Source: Rhodobacterales bacterium
GTDB lineage: Bacteria > Pseudomonadota > Alphaproteobacteria > Rhodobacterales > Rhodobacteraceae
DNA: 61,050 bases
NCBI GenBank assembly: GCA_002747325.1
Contig: PDOZ01000035.1
Location: forward strand, 1 to 61,050
Direction: 5' to 3'
Below are positions 54,247 through 61,050 of this stretch, piece by piece; within the stretch, counting starts at the first letter, position 1; each line of letters begins with the position of its first letter. A program made the position numbers and the translations under genes. The notes below the pieces were generated by a model, which was not told the origin of the DNA, ran no database searches, and saw only the letters and a program-made list of their open reading frames with translations.

Positions 54247-54675
54247 TCAATGGTCGCGATGCACCTTCTCACGCCGCTCGTGACGCTCCTGCGCCTCCAG
54301 GCTCAGCGTGGCAATCGGGCGCGCATCAAGGCGCTTGAGCGAAATCGGATCGCCCGTTTCCTCGCAATAGCCGTATTCGCCTTCATCCAGCCGGCGCAGC
54401 GCCGCGTCGATCTTGGTCACCAACTTGCGCTGCCGGTCCCGCGTGCGCAATTCCAGCGCCCGGTCGGTCTCTTCCGACGCTCGGTCCGCAACGTCGGGAA
54501 TATTGCGCGTGCCCTCCTGCAAGCCCTCAATGGTATGCTTGCTGTCATCGAGCAAATCCGCCTTCCATTTCAAGAGCTTGCGCCGGAAATACTCCTGCTG
54601 GCGCGCATTCATGAAAGGCTCATCCTCGCTCGGGCGGTATTCCTCCGGCAACGCAATATCGGCTGTCACATTCAC
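54247..54675 (-). CDS. dksA: RNA polymerase-binding protein DksA
   Basis: Works with ppGpp in the stringent response by binding in the polymerase secondary channel. The 142-residue product has the coiled-coil part (MNARQQEYFRRKLLKWKADL) with its tip residues and the C-terminal zinc-finger region YGYCEETGDPISLKRLDARP. Only one of the four zinc cysteines remains, as in the functional DksA of Rhodobacter sphaeroides. The start is a GTG at 54675 with AGGGGAG five bases upstream; no ATG is available at the N-terminus. The protein ends RREKVHRDH. Confidence 0.94.
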   Translation of the reverse strand: MNVTADIALPEEYRPSEDEPFMNARQQEYFRRKLLKWKADLLDDSKHTIEGLQEGTRNIPDVADRASEETDRALELRTRDRQRKLVTKIDAALRRLDEGEYGYCEETGDPISLKRLDARPIATLSLEAQERHERREKVHRDH

Positions 54676-54814
54676 GGTTCTCTCTCCCCTAAGGAACAAA
54701 ACTGCCCCCGTTGCCCGCCCCCTTACACCCAACGCGCGAACTTGTCACGCAGAAAGCCCGCGCTTGCCAAATCCGGCCGCGAAAGCTACTCCCTCCCCAA
54801 CGCAGGAGACAGAA

Positions 54815-55657
54815 ATGCAAAGATTTGACGGCACCAAAGATTACATCGCAACCGACGACCTGAAAGTCGCCGTCAACGCGGCGGTGGCGCTGGAGCGCCC
54901 GCTTCTGGTCAAAGGCGAACCGGGGACCGGCAAGACCGAACTGGCGCGGCAGGTGGCCGGGGCGCTGGGGCTGCGGATGATCGAGTGGAACATCAAATCC
55001 ACCACCAAGGCCCAGCAGGGTCTCTATGAATATGACGCCGTTTCCCGCCTGCGCGACAGCCAGCTGGGCGACGAACGCGTGCATGACGTGGCCAATTATA
55101 TCAAACGCGGCAAGCTCTGGGACGCCTTCGCGGCAGATGAAAAAGTCGTGCTGCTGATCGACGAGATCGACAAAGCCGATATCGAGTTCCCCAACGACCT
55201 GTTGCAGGAGTTGGACAAGATGGAATTTCACGTCTACGAGACCGGCGAAACCATCCGCGCCAGGCATCGCCCGGTGATCATCATCACCTCGAATAACGAA
55301 AAAGAACTGCCCGACGCCTTCCTGCGCCGCTGTTTCTTCCACTACATCAAATTCCCGGACATGGAGACCCTGGCGAAGATCGTCGAGGTGCATCACCCCG
55401 GCATCAAACCCGCCCTGCTCACCGCGGCCCTGACGCAGTTTTACGACATCCGCGAGCAGAAGGGGCTGAAAAAGAAGCCTTCGACCAGCGAAGTGATCGA
55501 CTGGCTGAAACTGCTCTTGGCGGAAGATCTCGACCCGGCGGAGCTTCAGCGCGAAGGCGGCGCGGCCCTGCCGAAACTGCACGGCGCCCTGCTAAAAAAC
55601 GAACAGGACGTCCACCTCTTCGAACGCCTCGCCTTCATGGCCCGCGCCCGGCGCTAA
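54815..55657 (+). CDS. MoxR family AAA+ ATPase
   Basis: A 280-residue AAA+ chaperone-type ATPase. Walker A is KGEPGTGKTELARQ, Walker B VVLLIDEIDKADIEFPNDLL, sensor 1 IIITSNNEKELPDAFLRRCF. GCAGGAGAC precedes the ATG at 54815. MoxR proteins work with VWA-domain partners in metal-cofactor insertion or complex assembly. The probable partner, a CoxE-like VWA protein, is encoded 3 kb downstream on the same strand with the VOC and DUF2927 genes in between. The next gene starts three bases after its stop. Confidence 0.95.
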   Translation: MQRFDGTKDYIATDDLKVAVNAAVALERPLLVKGEPGTGKTELARQVAGALGLRMIEWNIKSTTKAQQGLYEYDAVSRLRDSQLGDERVHDVANYIKRGKLWDAFAADEKVVLLIDEIDKADIEFPNDLLQELDKMEFHVYETGETIRARHRPVIIITSNNEKELPDAFLRRCFFHYIKFPDMETLAKIVEVHHPGIKPALLTAALTQFYDIREQKGLKKKPSTSEVIDWLKLLLAEDLDPAELQREGGAALPKLHGALLKNEQDVHLFERLAFMARARR

Positions 55658-55660
55658 GCC

Positions 55661-56071
55661 ATGCAAATCCAACGCATCGACCATGTGCATCTCGAAGTCA
55701 GTGACCGCGAAGCGGCAGCGGAGTGGTATGGCCGGGTGCTGGGGCTAATCCGCTCGAAGGAGCTGGCGCCATGGGCCGACGACCCGATGGGCCCGCTGGT
55801 GCTGGCCGCGCCGGACGGCACCCCGTTGCTCTCCCTCTTCGCCCGCCCGGCAAAACCCACCAGCCGCGACGCCACCATCGCCTACCGCACCAGCGCCGCC
55901 GATTTCAAAGCCTTCCTCGCTTCCCTGCCGCGCGAGTTGAAAAACACCCGCGGCAAAACCCTGACCGCACAGGACGTGGTCGACCACGACCTGTCCCATT
56001 CGATCTACTTCCTCGACCCGGATGAAAACCGCATCGAACTGACCTGTTACGAGTTGGACGCGCTCAAATAG
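55661..56071 (+). CDS. VOC (glyoxalase/dioxygenase-like) family protein
   Basis: A 136-residue vicinal-oxygen-chelate protein. The N-terminus MQIQRIDHVHLEVSDREAAA carries the first metal histidine (IDHVHLEV); the second repeat has HDLSHSIYFLDPDENRIELT with histidine and the glutamate. Enzymatic substrate is not apparent. It starts three bases after the MoxR stop and ends at TAG, which forms the boundary of repeat copy C. Confidence 0.9.
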   Translation: MQIQRIDHVHLEVSDREAAAEWYGRVLGLIRSKELAPWADDPMGPLVLAAPDGTPLLSLFARPAKPTSRDATIAYRTSAADFKAFLASLPRELKNTRGKTLTAQDVVDHDLSHSIYFLDPDENRIELTCYELDALK

Positions 56072-56171
56072 AGCAGAAACCGCTAAATCTGAATCAGCTT
56101 TCGCCTTCGAGAGCAGTATCCTGCGGATGGAGCGGCAGGGAATTTTGATGCAGATTTATGGATTTCGCTCT
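56070..56171. repeat. MITE-like palindromic repeat, copy C (102 bp)
   Basis: A diverged copy: left end AGAGCAGAAACCGCTAAATC, right end on the other strand AGAGCGAAATCCATAAATCT. The central part differs from copies A and B. It begins within the stop codon of the VOC gene. Confidence 0.75.
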
Positions 56172-56996
56172 GGCCGGGCCAGTTTCCCGTTCTGGCTGCA
56201 TTTTGTCAGCCGAATCGCCCCTGAACCGATTCGGCCACGCTTTGGCCACAATCGTGCCACATTCCTCCGCGCCTCTGGTGCCTCACATTTCCGCAACAAC
56301 AAGATGTTGAATCTTTGATTGTTCACGCATCAGAACCAATCATTTTCTGCCACATTCCCGCCTTGGTTTTTCTTTTTTTGCCGTCCAATCTGGCGTAACC
56401 TAACGGTCGCCTGGGGGGGCGATGAATGGTGAGAACGTGTTCATGGGAGTTGACACGCATATTGCCGTCCGTTCGCAATCGCGTTCGGTCGCACCCGGGA
56501 AGAGCCCGCATTCCGCTTGTCTGCAACCGACGGCGCATCTGGCGCGTGTATGGGGACGCCTGACCCCCGTGCAAGCGCCGCGCCAGACCCGGTTGCAGCG
56601 GCAGGTGCCGGGGCGTCTTCACCTGTGCGACCCAATGCCCGGCGCGGGGCTGCTTCCCGCCCGGTTGATACCTGCAAGATTCACCCTCCAGATCCCCTGT
56701 GACACGCGCACAAGGCCCCTGCCGGCCCTGACCTGCGCGCCGCCCGACCGGGACGCGTTTTCTAAGGTGCGCGCGTCCCGGTCGGGGCCGGAACCGATGC
56801 CGAATGTGCGGCGGGCCTGCCTGTGCCCAACCCCGCGCTCTGGCCCACGCTCTGGCCCACACTCTGGCTGCCGTTCCGGCGCCGCCTTGAGGGGAAAGCA
56901 TCCGGGGGCACCCCCCGGAGATGGATCACGGCAACAGATCATGGTTCCGACCGACGGTAGTATCTCACCAGGCAACAGCCTCCGGGGAGATGCGCC
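56172..56996. other. 825-bp region without a convincing gene
   Basis: No frame here looks like a real protein: the 196-codon plus frame from 56422 and the 192-codon minus frame from 56901 are rich in Pro, Arg and Ser as expected from GC-rich non-coding sequence. The region holds a perfect 15-bp inverted repeat (56743-56757 with 56772-56786, 14-base loop) and a short tandem GCTCTGGCCCAC repeat near 56837-56868. It may contain the promoter and a structured leader of the downstream lipoprotein gene. Confidence 0.5.
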
Positions 56997-58406
56997 GTGC
57001 TACGAAACCTGACCAACCCGAAATCCGTTTTCAGCCTGCTGGCGGCGGGGCTTCTCTCCGGCTGCATGTCGGCGCCGATGCCCAATGACGTGACCAGCGG
57101 CGCGCAAAGCCCGGTGGCCTCGCGCAGCGTCAACATGCCCTCGAACCTGCCGCCGATGCGCGCCTTCGCCGAGACCCGCATCACCCGGCCCAGCCGGTCC
57201 AACGCGGAAATCGCCGCCGATTTCCTCGACCTCAGCTTCTCGCTGGAAAGCGGCCGCGCCCTGCCGGTGCTGACCCGCTTCGAAGGTCCGGTGACGCTCT
57301 CCGTCAACGGACAGACCACCCCCGCCCTCGCCCAGGATGTCACCCGCCTCCTCGCCCGTCTGCGCGTGGAAGCGGGGATCGACATCCGTCAGGTGCCCGC
57401 CGGTTCTCCCGCCTCGATCACGTTACAGCTGATCCCGAAACGCGAATTGCAACGCCTCGTCCCGCATGCCGCCTGTTTCGTGGCGCCGAACGTGTCGGGG
57501 TGGGAGGAATACCGCAAAATGCGCAGCACCCCGGCGACCGACTGGACCCGGCTGACCACGCGCAAACGCATGTCGGTTTTCCTGCCCGGCGACGTGTCAC
57601 CGCAGGAAATGCGCGACTGCCTGCACGAGGAAGTGGCACAGGCGCTGGGTCCGGTCAACGACCTCTACCGCCTGCATAACAGCGTGTTCAACGACGATAA
57701 TTTCCACACCGTGCTGACCGGCTTCGACATGCTGATCCTGCGCGCCTACTATGCCCCGGAACTACGCTCCGGCATGAGCCGCGCGGAAGTAGCCCGCCGC
57801 CTGCCCGCGCTGCTGGCCCGGCTGAACCCGGCAGGCGGACACGCCACCACCCCGGCCCGAACCATCGCCACGCCGCGCATCTGGAAAGACGCCATCGAAG
57901 GCGCGCTGGGCGGCAGCAACAGCACCTCCGCGCGCCGTCAGGCGGCCGCACGCGCGGTGGAAATCGCACGGCAATATGGCTGGAACGACACCCGCCTTGC
58001 CTTCGCCCTCTTCGCGCAGGGCCGCCTTAACCTCGGGGTCAATTCCGACATCGCGCTCGCCTCCTTCCGTGAAGCCGAACGCATCTACCAGTCCAGCCCG
58101 AATACCCGCCTGCAAGCGGCCCATATGGGGGTGCAACTCGCAGCCCACGCCCTGTCGCTGGGCAATAACGCCACCGCCATCCGCATCGTCGACAGCCATC
58201 TCGGCCCGGTGACGCAGGCGCAAAACGCGGCCCTGCTTTCAACCCTGCTGATGATCAAGGCCGAAGCGCTGGAACATCAGGGCGACACACGCGCCGCCCA
58301 ACTGACCCGCCTCGATAGCCTCGGCTGGGCGCGCTACGGCTTCGGCACCCAAGCCAATGTCGGCGCCCGCCTCGCGGAAATCGCCGCCCTCGCGCCCAAC
58401 GGATAG
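56997..58406 (+). CDS. DUF2927 domain lipoprotein
   Basis: A 469-residue lipoprotein. The signal peptide SVFSLLAAGLLSGCMSAP has the lipobox LSGC, so the mature protein would be acylated on cysteine. The DUF2927 region follows (RSNAEIAADFLDLSFSLESG, then MRDCLHEEVAQALGPVNDLY with a metalloprotease-like His-Glu-Glu). The C-terminal part has helical repeats (ARQYGWNDTRLAFALFAQGR, LQAAHMGVQLAAHALSLGNN) that look like TPR units. Start is GTG at 56997 with GGGGAGA upstream; no ATG fits. Function unknown; the HEE motif may bind metal but is not proven. Confidence 0.88.
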   Translation: MLRNLTNPKSVFSLLAAGLLSGCMSAPMPNDVTSGAQSPVASRSVNMPSNLPPMRAFAETRITRPSRSNAEIAADFLDLSFSLESGRALPVLTRFEGPVTLSVNGQTTPALAQDVTRLLARLRVEAGIDIRQVPAGSPASITLQLIPKRELQRLVPHAACFVAPNVSGWEEYRKMRSTPATDWTRLTTRKRMSVFLPGDVSPQEMRDCLHEEVAQALGPVNDLYRLHNSVFNDDNFHTVLTGFDMLILRAYYAPELRSGMSRAEVARRLPALLARLNPAGGHATTPARTIATPRIWKDAIEGALGGSNSTSARRQAAARAVEIARQYGWNDTRLAFALFAQGRLNLGVNSDIALASFREAERIYQSSPNTRLQAAHMGVQLAAHALSLGNNATAIRIVDSHLGPVTQAQNAALLSTLLMIKAEALEHQGDTRAAQLTRLDSLGWARYGFGTQANVGARLAEIAALAPNG

Positions 58407-58428
58407 GGTGTCGCGATGGTGATTGCTC

Positions 58429-58504
58429 CTTCTTCTTAGTCCAAATACTCACAACACCGTGCCTGCCGCACACGCCGCGTTTGAGTATTTTTACTAAGAA
58501 GAAG
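58429..58504. repeat. Inverted pair of the 23-bp intergenic motif, copies 6 and 7
   Basis: Copy 6 (58429-58451) and copy 7 (58482-58504) face each other across 30 bases, so the RNA can form a long hairpin (CTTCTTCTTAGT...AAATACTCA against TGAGTATTTTTACTAAGAAG). It lies directly after the DUF2927 gene and may act as a terminator. Confidence 0.8.
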
Positions 58505-58649
58505 CAGGGGGGGCGCCTATTCTGAGGCGCCACGCTCCTGACACGGCCAGCGCAAATCCGCGGGCTGGCGCGCCTCAAAAACATGCGCGCGACATTGCGG
58601 CCCCGCCCCGTGCGCGTTATAGAATGCCCCATGTAACCCCGGAGGCCTG

Positions 58650-58736
58650 ATGCCAAACCTTGTTTTCGCCCCGATCCGCACCGCAGTCAGGGGTTTGAAC
58701 GGTCTGCTTATTGCCCTGTTCTTTCTGCACGCCTGA
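58650..58736 (+). CDS. 28-residue micropeptide coupled to the VWA gene
   Basis: ATG at 58650 is preceded by a perfect GGAGG five bases upstream and encodes MPNLVFAPIRTAVRGLNGLL followed by IALFFLHA. The stop codon overlaps the ATG of the VWA gene (TGATG), which has no Shine-Dalgarno sequence of its own outside this frame. The peptide is basic then hydrophobic. It is best read as a leader peptide for translational coupling, but it could be a small membrane protein. Confidence 0.6.
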   Translation: MPNLVFAPIRTAVRGLNGLLIALFFLHA

Positions 58737-59920
58737 TGTTTCTGCGCTTCTTTGAAACCCTGCGCGCTGAGAAAGTTCCGGTCTCCCTGCGCGAGTTCCT
58801 CACCTTCCTCGAGGGGATGCAGGCCGGGCTTGTGACCTATGATGTCGACGGGTTTTATTACCTCGCCCGCTCTGCCATGGTGAAAGACGAGCGCCATCTC
58901 GATCGGTTCGACCGCGCGTTTGCCGCCGCTTTCGAGGGGCTGGAACATATTTCCTTCGAGGACGTGGTGGAGGCGGTCGACATTCCCGGCGACTGGCTGA
59001 CCAAAATGGCGGAGAAATTCCTTTCCGACGAGGAGAAGGCCGAGATCGAGGCGTTGGGCGGTTTCGACAAGCTGATGGAGACCCTGAAGAAGCGGCTTGA
59101 GGAGCAGAAGGGGCGCCATCAGGGCGGCTCGAAATGGGTCGGCACCGCCGGCACCTCCCCTTTCGGCGCCTATGGTTACAACCCGGAGGGCGTACGCATC
59201 GGCCAGCACGAAAGCCGCCACCGGCGGGCGGTCAAGGTCTGGGACAAGCGGGAGTTTCGCAACCTTGACGGCGATGTGGAACTGGGCACGCGCAACATCA
59301 AGGTAGCGCTGAAGCGGCTGCGCAACTGGGCGCGCGACGGGGCGGCGGAGGAGTTGGACCTTGACGCCACCATCCGCGCCACCGCCGATCACGGCTATCT
59401 CGACGTGCAGACCCGGCCGGAGCGGCGCAACGCGGTCAAGGTATTGATTTTCTTCGATGTTGGCGGTTCTATGGACCCGCATATTCAGGTGGTGGAAGAG
59501 CTGTTTTCCGCCGCCAAGGCCGAGTTCAAACATCTCGAATACTACTATTTCCACAACTGTCTCTATGAAGGCGTCTGGCGCGACAACCGCCGCCGCTGGT
59601 CGGCGCAGATCCCGACCTGGGACGTGCTGCACACCTACGGCCCCGATTACAAATGCATCTTCGTCGGCGACGCTTCCATGTCGCCTTACGAGGTCGCCCT
59701 GCCCGGCGGCGCCAATGAGCATTGGAACGAAGAGGCGGGGCAGGTCTGGCTCTCGCGGGCGCGCGAAACCTGGCCGGACCACCTCTGGATCAACCCGGTG
59801 CCGGAGCAATACTGGGACTACACCCAATCCATCGCCATGATCCGCGAGATTTTCGAGGACCGCATGGTGCCGATGACGCTGGAAGGCATTGACCGGGGGA
59901 TGCGCGAGTTGGGAAGGTAA
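58736..59920 (+). CDS. CoxE-like VWA domain protein
   Basis: A 394-residue protein. The N-terminal part (FLRFFETLRAEKVPVSLREF) is typical of CoxE-like proteins, and the C-terminal half is a von Willebrand A-type fold whose metal site reads IFFDVGGSMDPH (DxGGS instead of DxSxS, as in many members). Such proteins pair with MoxR ATPases as assembly chaperones; a MoxR gene is at 54815. The central sequence GTAGTSPFGAYGYNPEGVRI is a conserved hallmark of this roseobacterial type. Translation is coupled to the upstream micro-ORF. Client protein unknown. Confidence 0.92.
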   Translation: MFLRFFETLRAEKVPVSLREFLTFLEGMQAGLVTYDVDGFYYLARSAMVKDERHLDRFDRAFAAAFEGLEHISFEDVVEAVDIPGDWLTKMAEKFLSDEEKAEIEALGGFDKLMETLKKRLEEQKGRHQGGSKWVGTAGTSPFGAYGYNPEGVRIGQHESRHRRAVKVWDKREFRNLDGDVELGTRNIKVALKRLRNWARDGAAEELDLDATIRATADHGYLDVQTRPERRNAVKVLIFFDVGGSMDPHIQVVEELFSAAKAEFKHLEYYYFHNCLYEGVWRDNRRRWSAQIPTWDVLHTYGPDYKCIFVGDASMSPYEVALPGGANEHWNEEAGQVWLSRARETWPDHLWINPVPEQYWDYTQSIAMIREIFEDRMVPMTLEGIDRGMRELGR

Positions 59921-59935
59921 AGGCAGAGGGTTACC

Positions 59936-60622
59936 ATGCTGAAATTCGCCCCGATCCTGATCGCCGCCGCCTATGGCTACCTGATGTTTCGCTTTTCCGC
60001 CGCGCGCGCAGAGGCGGAGCTGGACAGCCAGTCGCGCAAACTCGACGACCCGCGCCTGACCCCGCTGATCGAGCGTATGGCGGCGGCGATGGACCTGCCG
60101 CATATCGAGGTGTTTCTCTACGAGATCGACGCTATCAACGGGCTGGCCGGGCATAACGGCAAGGTCTATCTCACCCGCGGCCTCATTCACGAACTGAATG
60201 CTGGCCGGATCACCGCCGCCGAACTGGCCTCCGTCATCGCGCACGAATTGGGACATCTGAGCCTTGGCCATACCAAGCGGCGGATGGTGGATTTCACCGG
60301 GCAAAACGCCATGCGCGCGGCCCTCGGGCTGGCGCTGGCGCGCATCCTGCCGGGGATTTCGGGGCTGGTCGCCAACCTGCTAACCGCGCTGATTTCCGCC
60401 CGCTTAAGCCGAGAAGACGAGTTTGAAGCCGACGCTTTCGCCACCGCCCTGCTGATCAAATCCCGCATCGGCACGGCGGGGCAAAAGAGCCTGTTTGCCA
60501 AGCTCGACGCCATCACCGGCGCCCGCCACGGCCTCTCCCCCGCCTGGCTCCTGAGCCACCCCGGCAACGCCGACCGCATCGCGGCGATTGAGGCGAACGA
60601 GGCGAAATGGCTGGGCGTTTGA
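59936..60622 (+). CDS. M48 family zinc metalloprotease
   Basis: A 228-residue protease with an N-terminal hydrophobic helix (APILIAAAYGYLMFRFSAAR), the zinc motif VIAHELGHLSLGH (HExxH) and the third ligand in EDEFEADAFATALL. It is like HtpX/Ste24-type proteases but shorter with a single membrane anchor plus a second hydrophobic stretch (GLALARILPGISGLVANLLT). It follows the VWA gene by 15 bp and is likely in the same operon. The role may be membrane protein quality control; this is inferred from the family. Confidence 0.92.
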   Translation: MLKFAPILIAAAYGYLMFRFSAARAEAELDSQSRKLDDPRLTPLIERMAAAMDLPHIEVFLYEIDAINGLAGHNGKVYLTRGLIHELNAGRITAAELASVIAHELGHLSLGHTKRRMVDFTGQNAMRAALGLALARILPGISGLVANLLTALISARLSREDEFEADAFATALLIKSRIGTAGQKSLFAKLDAITGARHGLSPAWLLSHPGNADRIAAIEANEAKWLGV

Positions 60623-60690
60623 GCGGCGGGCGGCGTGTGGGAAGTGGTGAGATGGGCGCGCCGCAGACGCCAACGAAGAAGGGATAGGAG

Positions 60691-61050
60691 ATGGGCGTTA
60701 CACTTACAGTCATTGGGTTTGCAGATTATGTCAATCTGAGCACGCCGGATCAGGATGGGCGTGAGATCTCTCGTGCGATCCGCCAGTATCTGAAGGAAGA
60801 AAAAAATCGGGTGGACGAAGAAAGCCTATATACCTTGATGGCAGAGGCTAAGAAAATCGGAGCAATCGCAGATGCTTCGAAGACGGATATTTGGGGGGAT
60901 CTGAGGGCACGCGTTCCTGAAGAAATGTACCCCGACCGGCTTGTTCTCAGAAAAGGTTCTCCGCTTCTGGATTACGACACCAGCGATGCGGGGCGGGTTG
61001 TCAGTCAGGCATTCCGTGATCTGGTCGAGGAATTTGATCCCGGCGTGCAT
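60691..61050 (+). CDS. Hypothetical protein (3' truncated by window end)
   Basis: An open frame of 120 codons from ATG 60691, preceded by AGGAG directly upstream, runs to the window end. It encodes MGVTLTVIGFADYVNLSTPD and then a charged, soluble sequence (RAIRQYLKEEKNRVDEESLY, DRLVLRKGSPLLDYDTSDAG). Base composition is more AT-rich than the preceding genes, which suggests a different origin. I do not recognise the family. Confidence 0.7.
   Translation, partial: MGVTLTVIGFADYVNLSTPDQDGREISRAIRQYLKEEKNRVDEESLYTLMAEAKKIGAIADASKTDIWGDLRARVPEEMYPDRLVLRKGSPLLDYDTSDAGRVVSQAFRDLVEEFDPGVH

Noticed and set aside
56422..57012. 196-codon ORF as a real gene
   Set aside because: No ribosome-binding site, low-complexity Pro/Arg/Ser composition, overlap with the lipoprotein start and no domain.

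Overview
The window is a stretch of alphaproteobacterial chromosome, most likely from the order Rhodobacterales (Roseobacter/Rhodobacter group). The evidence is a circularly permuted two-piece tmRNA gene with an ANDNRAPAMALAA tag, a DksA protein with a single cysteine in its zinc-finger region, high GC content, and many gene families and neighbourhoods typical of that group. No phage, plasmid, CRISPR array or transposase gene was seen. Most of the window is core metabolism and translation, with a few unexplained envelope-protein genes and several non-coding repeat families.

Layout. 1-5.6 kb: an arginine-to-glutamate route (arginase, ornithine cyclodeaminase, bifunctional PutA, truncated by the window start) with an Lrp-type regulator. 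5.8-9.9 kb: a PfpI-like protein, a LysR regulator, tRNA-Arg(CCG), rplM-rpsI and a TDT/SLAC1 transporter. 10-13 kb: a membrane-protein gene apparently split by a 113-bp repeat, a thioesterase, an enoyl-CoA hydratase and an AcuI-like reductase. 14-18.7 kb: tmRNA, an SDR, a DUF442 protein divergent from an ArsR regulator with the SqrR/BigR cysteine pair, a flavin reductase and small membrane proteins. 18.8-26 kb: a glycosyltransferase-like protein, metY, and a three-gene minus-strand set of unknown exported proteins, one built from a tandem internal duplication. 26-31 kb: trpG-trpD-ppiD-trpE. 31-38 kb: mltG, fabF, a CPBP protease, a frameshifted orphan gene, acpP, fabG and fabD. 38.7-41.5 kb: rpsF-rpsR-rplI with a structured leader, then the trigger factor. 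41.6-45 kb: a sulfotransferase-like protein, tRNA-Leu(UAG), a Hint-domain protein, an Lrp regulator and ferredoxin-NADP reductase. 45.4-54 kb: an Lrp regulator divergent from a leucine-dehydrogenase/branched-chain 2-oxoacid dehydrogenase operon, followed by a universal stress protein and an AGCS symporter. 54.2-61 kb: dksA, a MoxR ATPase, a VOC protein, an 825-bp gene-less stretch, a DUF2927 lipoprotein, a 28-codon micro-ORF coupled to a CoxE-like VWA protein, an M48 protease and an open-ended hypothetical gene.

The most interesting material is outside the well-known genes: (1) a MITE-like palindromic repeat of 102-113 bp (three copies plus one half copy) that sits on stop codons or splits genes; (2) a 23-bp intergenic motif present seven times, twice as inverted pairs; (3) a 35-bp tandem hairpin array between trpE and mltG; (4) the internally duplicated exported protein with 78-bp perfect DNA repeats; (5) the micro-ORF translationally coupled to the VWA gene; (6) helically phased ATTTTCCC boxes upstream of metY that share an 18-mer with the promoter region of an Lrp gene. 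I do not see a single large, clearly new multigene system.
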